Shown: in pieces, positions 8,444 through 16,328 of the stretch
How the letters are laid out: every line of letters begins with the position of its first letter
Position numbering within the stretch: position 1 is the stretch's first letter
Assembly (NCBI RefSeq): GCF_003990445.1
Contig: NZ_REEZ01000007.1
Coordinates: forward strand, 124,001 to 188,000
From: Pararhodobacter zhoushanensis
Lineage (GTDB): Bacteria > Pseudomonadota > Alphaproteobacteria > Rhodobacterales > Rhodobacteraceae
Reading direction: 5' to 3'
Length of the DNA: 64,000 nucleotides
Position numbers and translations under genes: made by a program
Notes under the pieces: model-generated
Databases searched by the model: none
Told to the model about the DNA's origin: nothing
What the model saw: only the letters and a program-made list of their open reading frames with translations

Positions 8444-9142
8444 ATGACCCAGTATCTGTTTACACCCGCGCCCGTGCGCAGCCTCAAGGTGCTGGGGCAG
8501 GCGGCCGAATATCCCGTGTCGCGCATCTTCTGCGTGGGCCGCAACTATGAGGCGCACGCCGCCGAAATGGGCGGCACCGTGGACCGCGAGGCGCCGTGGT
8601 ACTTCACCAAATCGGCGGTCTCGGCGGTGTGTCTGTCGGGCGAAACACGGCCCTATCCGCCGGGCACCTCGGATTTCCACTATGAGATGGAGCTGGTCGT
8701 CGCTGTCGGTGACGCCGTGTTCAAGGCCGATCTGGCGCAGGCCGAGGCCGCGATCTTCGCCTATGGCTGCGGGCTGGACATGACGCGCCGTGACCGCCAG
8801 CAGGACGGCAAGGATAACCGCCGCCCGTGGGATCTGGGCAAGGATGTCGAGGGTTCGGCGGTGCTGACCACGCTGACCCCGGCGGCAGGCTTCGCGCTGG
8901 CCGGGCGGCGCATCCATCTGGAGGTGAACGGCATCACCAAACAGGACGCGACGCTGGACGATATGGTCTGGTCGCCCGCCGAGGTCATCAGCCACCTGTC
9001 GAACTACTACCATCTGCAACCGGGCGATATCATCCTCACCGGCACGCCCGCAGGCGTCGGCCCGGTCGTGGCCGGGGATGCGATCACCGGCGGTATCGAC
9101 GGGCTCGAGCCGATCAGCCTGACGCTGGGGGCCGCCGAATGA
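8444..9142 (+). CDS. nagK: Fumarylacetoacetate hydrolase family protein, probable fumarylpyruvate hydrolase
   Basis: This is a 232-residue FAH-family hydrolase. Motifs are IFCVGRNYEAHAAEMG, the metal-binding DFHYEMELVVAVG (E-x-E) and YGCGLDMTRRDRQ. The C-terminal stretch is GDIILTGTPAGVGPV. The short length fits fumarylpyruvate hydrolase (fumarate plus pyruvate from fumarylpyruvate, last step of the gentisate pathway) rather than the roughly 420-residue tyrosine-pathway FAH. It overlaps the zeta-class isomerase gene by 4 bp (ATGA), the usual pairing. No gentisate 1,2-dioxygenase lies in the window. Confidence 0.82.
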   Translation: MTQYLFTPAPVRSLKVLGQAAEYPVSRIFCVGRNYEAHAAEMGGTVDREAPWYFTKSAVSAVCLSGETRPYPPGTSDFHYEMELVVAVGDAVFKADLAQAEAAIFAYGCGLDMTRRDRQQDGKDNRRPWDLGKDVEGSAVLTTLTPAAGFALAGRRIHLEVNGITKQDATLDDMVWSPAEVISHLSNYYHLQPGDIILTGTPAGVGPVVAGDAITGGIDGLEPISLTLGAAE

Positions 9143-9783
9143 TGCGGTTTCACGGCTATTTCCGCAGCTCTTCCAGCTATCGTTGCCGCATTGCCTTCAA
9201 CCTCAAGGGCCTGACGCCCGAATTTGTCCCGGTGCATTTGGTCAAGGATGGCGGGCAGCAGAAATCGGCAGCGTACCGCGCGCTGAACCCGCAAGGGCTG
9301 GTGCCAACGCTTGAGGTGGACGGTCTGGTGCTGACCCAATCGCCCGCGATTCTGGAATGGCTGGACGAGACGCATCCCGAGCCGCGCCTGCTGCCGCAGG
9401 ATGCGGCAGAGCGGGCGGCGGTGCGGGCTTTCTGCGCGGTGATCGCGTGCGAAATCCACCCGCTGCAGAACCTTCGGACCTTGCAGTATCTTGAGGCTGC
9501 TTATGGTCAGGGCCCGGATGGCAAAGAGGCCTGGTGCCAGCGCTGGATCGGCGATGGTCTGGCCAGTTGTGAGGCCTTGCTGGCCAAGCGCGCGCCCACC
9601 CGCTTCGCCTTTGGCGACGCGCCGGGGATGGCCGAGATCTATCTGATTCCTCAGTTGTTTTCGGCAAAACGCTTCAAGGTTGATACCAGCGCCATGCCCC
9701 GCCTCACCGAGATCGCCGCCGCCTGCGACACACACCCTGCCTTTGCGGCGGCGCATCCGTCGCAACAGCCGGATGCCGAGTAA
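9139..9783 (+). CDS. maiA: Zeta-class GST: maleylpyruvate / maleylacetoacetate isomerase
   Basis: This is a 214-residue glutathione-S-transferase-fold protein with the zeta-class N-terminal motif in the form FRSSSSYRCRIAFNLKG (usually SSCSWRVRIAL). It carries the glutathione-binding Q-S-P-AILEWLDE and the C-terminal helical domain with EIHPLQNLRTLQYL. It isomerises maleylpyruvate (or maleylacetoacetate) to the fumaryl form used by the hydrolase encoded just upstream. Two consecutive ATGs occur at 9139 and 9142. The first overlaps the upstream stop and is preferred. The SSC cysteine is replaced by Ser. Confidence 0.85.
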   Translation: MMRFHGYFRSSSSYRCRIAFNLKGLTPEFVPVHLVKDGGQQKSAAYRALNPQGLVPTLEVDGLVLTQSPAILEWLDETHPEPRLLPQDAAERAAVRAFCAVIACEIHPLQNLRTLQYLEAAYGQGPDGKEAWCQRWIGDGLASCEALLAKRAPTRFAFGDAPGMAEIYLIPQLFSAKRFKVDTSAMPRLTEIAAACDTHPAFAAAHPSQQPDAE

Positions 9784-9896
9784 CCAAGAACCGGGTTTAT
9801 GCAAAAAATAGCACAAACTTATGCCCGGGAGCGAAATTAGTATTCGCCAGAAACGACGACTTGTGCCAACAAGTATTGGCAACAAAATGCTTCTTG

Positions 9897-9920
9897 TGCA
9901 ATCTGATGCAAGATAGTGCC
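9897..9920 (+). promoter_or_regulatory. Triple 10-bp-phased TGCA repeat (BoxR-type operator) upstream of TRAP genes
   Basis: TGCA (9897-9900), TGCA (9907-9910) and TGCC (9917-9920) are separated by exactly six bases each, one helical turn per repeat. The same TGCA-N6-TGC pattern stands before boxR, boxC, the benzoate ligase and the 36.3-kb gene. It is 27 bp upstream of the DctP start. A second A-rich stretch with TGCA/AGCA 10 bp apart begins at 9800. BzdR/BoxR-family regulators of benzoate genes are known to use TGCA direct repeats. Placing this promoter in that regulon is inference. Confidence 0.6.
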
Positions 9921-9946
9921 ATCTGAGACTCTAGGGAGGAGATCAC

Positions 9947-10984
9947 ATGACGAAACGTACCACGCTTCTCGGCCTCATGGGGGCGACCGCGATTGCGGCG
10001 CTGACCACCGGGGCTGCGACGGCGCAGGAATTCACCCTGCGCATGCACCAGTTCCTGCCGGCGCAGGCCAACGTCCCGCGGGACGTGCTGGATGTCTGGG
10101 CTGACAACGTCGAGCGCGACTCGGGCGGCCGGATCGAGATCGAGCGTTACGCCTCGATGGCACTGGGCGGCACCCCGCCGGAACTGATGGATCAGGCGAT
10201 GGACGGTATTGCCGACATCATCTGGACGGTGAACGGCTACACGCCGGGCCGCTTCCCGCAGACCGAGGTGTTCGAACTGCCGTTCATGGTGTCGGATGCC
10301 CGCGCTGCCTCGTCCGCGCTGTGGACGATGTATGAAGAGCACATGCAGGAAGATTTCGCTGGCGTGCACATGCTGGCGATGTGGGTCCACGGTCCGGGCA
10401 TGTTCCACACCAACCGCCCGATCGTGCACCCTTCCGATCTGCAAGGGATGAAAATCCGCGGCGGTTCGCGCGGCGTGAACGATCTGCTGGCGCTGGTGGG
10501 TGCCGAAGCCGTCGGCCTGCCGGTGTCGGGCGTGCCCGAGGCTCTGTCGCGCGGCGTCATCGACGGCACGACGATCCCGTGGGAAGTGACCTCGGCGCTG
10601 CACGTGTCCGAACTGGTGCATAACCACACCGAAATCGAAGGCCCGGCGCTGTATGTGCTGACCTTCTCGTTCGCGATGAACCAGGACACCTACGATTCGC
10701 TGCCCGCGGATCTGCAGGAAGTCATCGACAACAACTCGGGGCTCGAGTTCTCGATCTTCGCGGGCGGCACGCAAGCCGATGCTGACGGTCCGGCGCGTCA
10801 GGTTGCTGTCGATCTGGGCAACAACATCGTCACCGTGTCCGAAGCCGATGCGCAGGAATGGGTGGACGTCGTCCAGCCGCTCTATGCAACCTGGGTTGAA
10901 GACATGAACGGTCGCGGCATCGATGGTCAGGCCCTGATCGACGAAGCCCGTCAGCTGATGTCTGACTACGAAGCTGCGCACTAA
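9947..10984 (+). CDS. dctP: TRAP transporter periplasmic solute-binding protein DctP
   Basis: This is a 345-residue DctP-family binding protein with a signal peptide (about residues 1-26, cleavage after ATA). It has the family's GMKIRGGSRGVNDLLALVGAE ligand-binding region, with the Arg that contacts the ligand carboxylate, and EVFELPFMVSDA upstream of it. It starts after a strong AGGGAGGAG ribosome site. Downstream are a mRNA-stabilising hairpin (11010-11036) and the permease genes. The operator-like TGCA repeats upstream suggest benzoate or a related aromatic carboxylate as ligand, which is inference. Confidence 0.93.
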   Translation: MTKRTTLLGLMGATAIAALTTGAATAQEFTLRMHQFLPAQANVPRDVLDVWADNVERDSGGRIEIERYASMALGGTPPELMDQAMDGIADIIWTVNGYTPGRFPQTEVFELPFMVSDARAASSALWTMYEEHMQEDFAGVHMLAMWVHGPGMFHTNRPIVHPSDLQGMKIRGGSRGVNDLLALVGAEAVGLPVSGVPEALSRGVIDGTTIPWEVTSALHVSELVHNHTEIEGPALYVLTFSFAMNQDTYDSLPADLQEVIDNNSGLEFSIFAGGTQADADGPARQVAVDLGNNIVTVSEADAQEWVDVVQPLYATWVEDMNGRGIDGQALIDEARQLMSDYEAAH

Positions 10985-11009
10985 GCGGCATCCCTCGCGC
11001 AAAGACGAT

Positions 11010-11036
11010 GGGGCGTGGCCGGACAGGCCGCGCCCC
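11010..11036 (+). other. Intercistronic hairpin between dctP and dctQ
   Basis: GGGGCGTGGCC (11010-11020) pairs with GGCCGCGCCCC (11026-11036), with one G-T wobble and a 5-base loop. No T-run follows, so it is more likely an attenuator or 3'-stabiliser keeping the binding protein in excess over the permease than a full terminator. A similar hairpin sits at the same place in the second TRAP operon (47020-47049). Confidence 0.6.
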
Positions 11037-11132
11037 TCTCACAAAAAAGACAACGGTTCGTGGACAGCGCAGACTGACCCGCGCGCCGCCCCCAAGACGC
11101 CGGATCAACCGGTCATCCAGGGAAGAGGGACA

Positions 11133-11726
11133 ATGTTCAAGACGATCCACAAGATCTTTTACGGGCTTGCCTGGACCATGGCAGTTGTCGGCGGCGCCTT
11201 GCTGACAGCGCTGGTGCTGATGCTTTGCCTGTCGATTCTGGGGCGCGAAGCATCGGATGTGCTGCATTCTGCCTGGATGCAGGAAAGCATGCCGGGTGTC
11301 GCGCGGTCGCTGCTGGATGCCGGGGTCGGACCGATCTTCGGCGATTATGAATTCCTTGTCGCAGGGCTGGCCGTCAGTGTGTTCTGCTTTCTGGGCTGGT
11401 GTCAGATCACCGCCGGGCACGCCACGGTGGATGTCTTCACCTCGGGCCTGAGCGACAACCAGCGCCGCTGGCTGCAAGTGTTCATCGAAATCCTTTTCGC
11501 GGGCGTTCTGGTTCTGATCGCGGTGCAGCTGTACGACGGGATGAACACCCTCGCCCGCCGCCGCTCGACCACCTTCCTGCTGCAATATCCCCTGTGGTGG
11601 AACTACGCCGCGGCCCTTGTGCCCGCCGTGATCACCGCCGCCATTGGCGTCTATGTGGCGCTTGTTCGCGTGGCCGAGGCGGTCACCAAACACTCCATCA
11701 TCTCAGCCGCCGGAGCAGACCATTGA
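11133..11726 (+). CDS. dctQ: TRAP transporter small permease DctQ
   Basis: This is a 197-residue protein with four predicted membrane helices. It shows the DctQ-type helix-2 region GWCQITAGHATVDVFTSGLSDNQRRW. A longer-than-usual loop (residues about 38-68, EASDVLHSAWMQESMPGV...) follows the first helix. It forms the membrane domain with the large subunit encoded immediately downstream, which starts at TTG overlapping the dctQ stop (TTGA). Confidence 0.9.
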   Translation: MFKTIHKIFYGLAWTMAVVGGALLTALVLMLCLSILGREASDVLHSAWMQESMPGVARSLLDAGVGPIFGDYEFLVAGLAVSVFCFLGWCQITAGHATVDVFTSGLSDNQRRWLQVFIEILFAGVLVLIAVQLYDGMNTLARRRSTTFLLQYPLWWNYAAALVPAVITAAIGVYVALVRVAEAVTKHSIISAAGADH

Positions 11727-13036
11727 GCAACCTCGCAATCGGTATCCTGTCCTTTCCGGTCCTGCTGGGGCTGATCTTTGTCCGCGTACCCATCGGCCTG
11801 TCGATGTTCGTAACCGGGTTCGGCGGTTACTGGATCATCGACGGCTCAAGCCGCATCCCCTTGGCGCAACTCAAGAATGCGGCCTATTCGACCTTTGCCA
11901 GTGAGGCGCTGGCTGTGGTGCCGATGTTCCTGCTGATGGGCTATTTCGCCACCATCGGCGGTATGTCCTCGGCGCTGTTCAAGGCCGCGGCGGCCTTTGT
12001 CGGGCACCGCAAGGGCGGCGTCGGCATTGCCGCTGTGGCGTCCTGCGCAGGCTTCGGCGCGATCTGTGGCTCGTCGCTGGCGACGGCGGCGACCATGGGC
12101 CGCGTCGCCCTGCCCGAGCTGAAACGCTTTGGCTACGACGGGGGCATCTCGACCGCGCTGCTGGCCGCCGGTGGGACGTTGGGGATCCTGATCCCGCCCT
12201 CGGTCGTGCTGGTGATCTACGCGATCCTTGCCGAGCAGAACATCGCCAAGCTGTTCCTTGCCGCCTTCGCGCCGGGCATTCTGGCCGCGATCGGCTACAT
12301 GATCGTCATCTCGATCTATGTGCGCCTTTACCCCAACCGCGCCGGCACCGCCGAGCGGATCAACTGGCCCGACCGATTCCGCCTGCTGCTGGGGGTCTGG
12401 CCCGTGTTGGTGGTGTTTCTGGCGGTGGTCGGCGGCATCTATGGCGGTGTCTTCACCCCGACCGAAGGCGCGGCCGTCGGCGCGCTGGGCACGGGTCTGA
12501 TCGCGCTGGCCAACCGCGGGCTGAACTTCCGGACTTTGCTGGAAAGCTTCACCTCGACCGCCCGCTCGACCGCGATGATCTTCTTCATTGTCTTTGGTGC
12601 GGCCTTCTATAACGGCTTTCTGGCGCGGACCCGCGTGCCGCAGGCGCTCAGCGAATGGGTGCTCAGCCTTGGGCTGGCCCCGGTGATGGTGCTGGTGCTG
12701 ATCCTGCTGATCTATCTGGCGCTGGGCTGTGTCATGGACAGCCTGTCCATGATCCTGCTGACCGTGCCGATCTTCTTCCCGATGATGATGGCGCTCGATT
12801 TCGGCATGTCGCAGGAACACGTCGCCATCTGGTTCGGCATTCTGGTGCTGATCGTGGTTGAGACCGGGTTGATAACACCGCCCGTGGGGATGAACCTGTT
12901 CATCATCAACGCCATGGACCGCGCGACGCCGATGACCTCGACTTACAAGGCGGTCTCGTTCTTTGTGCTGTCGGACATGGTGCGGGTGGCGATTCTGGTG
13001 GCCTTCCCGGCGATCACGCTGTTCTTGATACCGTGA
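11723..13036 (+). CDS. dctM: TRAP transporter large permease DctM
   Basis: This is a 437-residue, roughly 12-helix permease of the Na+-coupled DctM family. Motifs include GFGAICGSSLATAATMGRVALPELKRFGYD, GGTLGILIPPSVVLVIYAI and TEGAAVGA. The frame extends to 11399 inside dctQ. The start consistent with coupling is TTG 11723, giving MSNLAIGILSFPVLLG. A strong terminator follows at 13061. It works with the DctP and DctQ products just upstream. Confidence 0.92.
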   Translation: MSNLAIGILSFPVLLGLIFVRVPIGLSMFVTGFGGYWIIDGSSRIPLAQLKNAAYSTFASEALAVVPMFLLMGYFATIGGMSSALFKAAAAFVGHRKGGVGIAAVASCAGFGAICGSSLATAATMGRVALPELKRFGYDGGISTALLAAGGTLGILIPPSVVLVIYAILAEQNIAKLFLAAFAPGILAAIGYMIVISIYVRLYPNRAGTAERINWPDRFRLLLGVWPVLVVFLAVVGGIYGGVFTPTEGAAVGALGTGLIALANRGLNFRTLLESFTSTARSTAMIFFIVFGAAFYNGFLARTRVPQALSEWVLSLGLAPVMVLVLILLIYLALGCVMDSLSMILLTVPIFFPMMMALDFGMSQEHVAIWFGILVLIVVETGLITPPVGMNLFIINAMDRATPMTSTYKAVSFFVLSDMVRVAILVAFPAITLFLIP

Positions 13037-13060
13037 TGCACCGCAGCGCTGACGGAACTG

Positions 13061-13086
13061 AATGGGGGCCTTTGGGCCCCCATTTT
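13061..13086 (+). terminator. Rho-independent terminator after the TRAP operon
   Basis: AATGGGGGCC (13061-13070) pairs with GGCCCCCATT (13075-13084) around a TTTG loop, followed by TT. It closes the dctPQM operon 24 bp after the dctM stop. Confidence 0.8.
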
Positions 13087-13107
13087 CGTACCGGCGCACG
13101 CCAAGGA

Positions 13108-13138
13108 TTGACAGATTAAACCGTTATGTCATGTAACG
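13108..13138 (+). promoter_or_regulatory. Putative promoter with CGTTA...TAACG palindrome before the SDR gene
   Basis: TTGACA (13108-13113) is followed, after 18 bases, by TGTAAC as a possible -10. The inverted repeat CGTTA-N7-TAACG (13122-13138) covers the -10 region, a typical repressor site. The MarR protein encoded at 13939 in the same operon is the likely binder, by inference. Confidence 0.5.
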
Positions 13139-13170
13139 AATAAGCAGGTTGATTTCGGGAGGGGAACATC

Positions 13171-13935
13171 ATGCGCATCGAGGGACAGATCGCACTGGTC
13201 ACCGGCGGTGGCAGCGGGCTGGGCGAGGCGACAGCCCGCCTTCTGGCCGGGCGCGGCGCGAAAGTCGCGGTGCTGGACTATGACGGGGCCAAGGCCGACG
13301 CGGTCGCCGCCAGCATCGGCGGTCTGGGCGTGCAGGCCGATGTCGGCGACGCCGCTGCGGTCGAGGCGGCTTTTGCCACGGTACAGGATGCCTGGGGCGC
13401 CATGCCCCGCGTTGCCGTCAACTGCGCCGGGATCGGCCTTGCCGCACGGATCGTCGGGCGTGAGGGCAAGATGTCCATCGACCTGTTCGAGCGCGTGATC
13501 CGCGTCAACCTGATCGGCAGCTATATCGTCATGTCGCATGCCGTGAAGGGCATGCAGGCGCAAGACCCGCTTGAGGGCGGCGAGCGTGGTGTGGTGATCA
13601 ACACCGCCTCGGCCGCGTGGCAAGACGGGCAGGTGGGTCAGGCGGCCTATGCCGCGTCCAAGGGCGGGATCGCCAGCATGTGCCTGCCCGCCGCGCGCGA
13701 GCTGGCGCAGTCGGGCATCCGGGTGATGGCCATCGCGCCGGGGCTGTTCAACACGCCGATGATGGAAAGCCTGCCGCCCGAAACCACCGCCAAGATCGTC
13801 GCCAATGTGCCCTTTCCTGACAGGCTGGGCGATCCGTCGGAATACGGGCTGATGGTCGCGCAGATTATCGAGAACCCCTATCTGAACGGCACCACGATTC
13901 GTCTGGACGGCGCCACCCGCCTGCCGCCGCGCTAA
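13171..13935 (+). CDS. SDR family dehydrogenase, 3-hydroxyacyl-CoA dehydrogenase type 2-like
   Basis: This is a 254-residue short-chain dehydrogenase. The NAD site is TGGGSGLGEATA with an Asp after strand 2 (VAVLDYD), which favours NAD. NCAG is present, the active-site region is NTASAAWQDGQVGQAAYAASKGG (Ser-Tyr-Lys), and PGLFNTPM follows. The insert EGKMSIDLFERVIRVN and overall pattern match HSD17B10-type 3-hydroxyacyl-CoA dehydrogenases. Together with the CoA ligase downstream it would oxidise the beta-hydroxyacyl-CoA formed from a phenylpropanoid, a non-oxidative or retro-aldol-like side-chain route by inference. Confidence 0.87.
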   Translation: MRIEGQIALVTGGGSGLGEATARLLAGRGAKVAVLDYDGAKADAVAASIGGLGVQADVGDAAAVEAAFATVQDAWGAMPRVAVNCAGIGLAARIVGREGKMSIDLFERVIRVNLIGSYIVMSHAVKGMQAQDPLEGGERGVVINTASAAWQDGQVGQAAYAASKGGIASMCLPAARELAQSGIRVMAIAPGLFNTPMMESLPPETTAKIVANVPFPDRLGDPSEYGLMVAQIIENPYLNGTTIRLDGATRLPPR

Positions 13936-13938
13936 GCC

Positions 13939-14406
13939 ATGGCCGCTTCTGACCGCACCTTGCGCGCCTTCATCGGCTACGACATGAAACGCGCGCTCAA
14001 CGTGGTGCTGGGCGATCTGGGCAGCGTGTTGTCGGGGTTTGGCCTGCGGATGACGACCTATTCGTCCCTGGTTGTCATCCGCGACAATCCGGGCCTGCGT
14101 CAGACGCGGCTTGCCGAGATTCTGGTGATCGAGCGGCCCAATCTGGTGCTGATCCTCGATGATCTGGAAGAGGCCGAGCTGGTCACACGCACTCGCGCGC
14201 CGGACGACAGGCGCGCTTATGAACTGACCGCCACGCCCAAGGGTAAGCGCCTGTGTGATCAGGCAACCGCGGCGGTCAACGAGCACGACATCCGCATGAC
14301 ACAAGGGTTGAGCGACGAGGAGGTCGCCGCCCTGCACCGTGCCCTGCGGCAGATCGAATTGAACGGGAGGACATCCGATGACCCATCAGAAATACCGCGC
14401 CCATGA
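13939..14406 (+). CDS. MarR family transcriptional regulator
   Basis: This is a 155-residue MarR winged-helix protein: LRQTRLAEILVIERPNLVLILDDLEEAELVTRTRAPDDRRAYE contains the recognition helix and the D-D-R-R wing. It lies 3 bp after the SDR gene and overlaps the CoA ligase by 29 bp, so it is inside the operon it probably controls. In hydroxycinnamate systems such MarR proteins respond to the CoA thioester, and the ligand here may likewise be the ligase product (inference). Confidence 0.87.
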   Translation: MAASDRTLRAFIGYDMKRALNVVLGDLGSVLSGFGLRMTTYSSLVVIRDNPGLRQTRLAEILVIERPNLVLILDDLEEAELVTRTRAPDDRRAYELTATPKGKRLCDQATAAVNEHDIRMTQGLSDEEVAALHRALRQIELNGRTSDDPSEIPRP

Positions 14407-16165
14407 CGCGCGCCGGCAAGACCGCCCGGACGGTTCGATCCTGCTGACCAGCGGGCTGACGCTGGGACCGATTGCTCGCCGCACGACTGACTGGCTGGTG
14501 GACTGGGCCGCCGCCGCGCCCGACCGGGTGTTTCTGGCCGAACGCTCGGGTGCGGGCTGGCGCGAGGTCACCTATGCGCAGGCGCTGGAGATGGTGCGCG
14601 CCATTGCCGCCTCGCTGGCCGAACGCGGGATGGGGGCACAGACGCCGATCCTGATCGTCAGCGGCAACGGCGTGGACCATGGCCTGCTGACGCTGGCCGC
14701 GCAGTATATCGGCGTACCGACCGTGCCGGTGGCCGAGCAATACGCGCTGATCCCCGGCGCGCATCCGGTGCTGGAGCGCATCGCCAGCGTGATCGCGCCG
14801 CGTATGGTCTTTGCCGATGACGCGGCCCGCTATGGCGCGGCTTTGGCCCTGCCGGTGTTCGAGGGCGTCGAGAAACTGGTGAGCACAGGCGGCGCGGCGG
14901 GCGAAACACGCTTCGATTCGCTGCTCAAAGGGCGCGGCGATGTTTCGGCACTGAACGCAGCGGTCACGCCCGACACGGTCGCGAAATACCTGATGACCTC
15001 GGGCTCGACCTCGCATCCCAAGGGGGTGCTGACCACGCAGCGGATGATGACGACCAATCAGGCGCAGCTGAAAGCCGCGCTGCCCTTCGTCGCCGACAAG
15101 CCGCTGGTCTTGTTGGACTGGCTGCCGTGGAACCATGTGTTCGGCGGCTCGCATAACTTCAATCTGGTGCTGTCGAACGGCGGCACCTTCTATATCGACA
15201 ACGGCAAACCGACGCCCGCGCTGGCGCACCATACCATCGAGAACCTGCGCATGGTCTCGCCCAGCATCGCGTTCAACGTGCCGGTCGGCTTCGCCGTGCT
15301 GCGCGACGCGATGCAGCAGGATGAATCGCTGAAGCGCCAGTATTTCCAGAACCTCGACATGCTGTTTTACGCCGGGGCCTCGCTGCCGCAGGACATATGG
15401 GCGGATCTGGAAGCCATGGCGCGCGAGGTGCGCGGCGAGATGCCGCTGTTCAACTCCAGCTGGGGCCTGACCGAAACCGCCCCCGCCGCGCTGTTGCAGC
15501 ACGAATTCACCCATCAGTCCGGCATCATCGGCGTGCCGCTGCCGGGCGTGACGGTCAAGCTGGTCCCGGCGGACGATGACACAAGGTTCGAGGTGCGCGT
15601 CAAGGGTGACACGATCACGCCGGGATATCTGCATGATCCTGAGAAGACCGCCGAAGCCTTTGACGAGGAAGGGTATTTCATCACCGGCGACGCAATGAAA
15701 TTCGTCGAGCCGGGGGATATGAACAAGGGGCTGAAGTTCGACGGGCGGATCGCCGAGGAGTTCAAGCTGATCACCGGCACCTGGGTCCGTGCGGCAGGGC
15801 TGCGGCTTGAGGTGCTGGTCAAGCTCAAGGGTCTGGCGCAGGACGTGGTGATTACCGGGGCTGACCGGTCCGAGGTCGGTGTGCTGATCATCCCGCTGCC
15901 GGGTCTGGCCGACGGGGCACAAGAGGCTGATGGCGCGCTGATCGTCGCGCAGGCCGCCGAGATCGCCCAGCGGCTGAAGCCGGGCGCGAACGAGGGTTCG
16001 GCCCATGCGATCCGCCGGGCGATGGTGTTGGCCGAGCCGCCATCGATGGCCGAGGGCGAGATCACCGCCAAGGGCAACCTCAACTTCCGCAAGCTGCTGC
16101 TGCGGCGGGCGGAACTGGTCGAGCGGCTCTACGACAACGACGACGCAGCGACGATTGTGGTGTGA
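14378..16165 (+). CDS. Feruloyl-CoA synthase-like AMP-dependent ligase
   Basis: This is a 595-residue adenylate-forming ligase. The phosphate loop is YLMTSGSTSHPKGV, followed by LDWLPWNHVFGGSHNFN. WGLTETAPA and FITGDAMKF are present, and the C-terminal catalytic Lys lies in EGEITAKGNLNFRKLL. The W-N-H-x-F-G-G-S block and the long C-terminal half are typical of feruloyl-CoA synthetases, which activate ferulate, coumarate or caffeate with ATP and CoA. It starts at ATG after GGGAGGACATCCG. No enoyl-CoA hydratase/lyase (Ech) is adjacent, so side-chain shortening would use the upstream SDR or distant genes. Confidence 0.87.
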   Translation: MTHQKYRAHDARRQDRPDGSILLTSGLTLGPIARRTTDWLVDWAAAAPDRVFLAERSGAGWREVTYAQALEMVRAIAASLAERGMGAQTPILIVSGNGVDHGLLTLAAQYIGVPTVPVAEQYALIPGAHPVLERIASVIAPRMVFADDAARYGAALALPVFEGVEKLVSTGGAAGETRFDSLLKGRGDVSALNAAVTPDTVAKYLMTSGSTSHPKGVLTTQRMMTTNQAQLKAALPFVADKPLVLLDWLPWNHVFGGSHNFNLVLSNGGTFYIDNGKPTPALAHHTIENLRMVSPSIAFNVPVGFAVLRDAMQQDESLKRQYFQNLDMLFYAGASLPQDIWADLEAMAREVRGEMPLFNSSWGLTETAPAALLQHEFTHQSGIIGVPLPGVTVKLVPADDDTRFEVRVKGDTITPGYLHDPEKTAEAFDEEGYFITGDAMKFVEPGDMNKGLKFDGRIAEEFKLITGTWVRAAGLRLEVLVKLKGLAQDVVITGADRSEVGVLIIPLPGLADGAQEADGALIVAQAAEIAQRLKPGANEGSAHAIRRAMVLAEPPSMAEGEITAKGNLNFRKLLLRRAELVERLYDNDDAATIVV

Positions 16166-16167
16166 AC

Positions 16168-16229
16168 GGACGGTGCGGTGAAACCGCACCCTACAGCGGT
16201 GGCGTAGGGTGCGGTTCACCGCACCGTCC
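16168..16229. repeat. Inverted repeat, GGTGGGGTGAAACC family (copy 1, variant)
   Basis: The palindromic left part (GGACGGTGCGGTGAAACCGC...CCTAC) and its inverse copy (GTAGGGTGCGG...ACCGTCC) form a long stem around a short spacer. It is the diverged member of a four-copy family (20555, 27332, 28886) and stands 3' of the CoA ligase, so it may end that operon. Confidence 0.75.
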
Positions 16230-16328
16230 CTTGCCCCGCCTCGCACCCCTCTGTGACCCCAATCCGGGTTTCCTTTGCACCCGCATGGCGCTAAGTCTGC
16301 TCAACCCTTCCAGCACAGGCCCAAGCCC

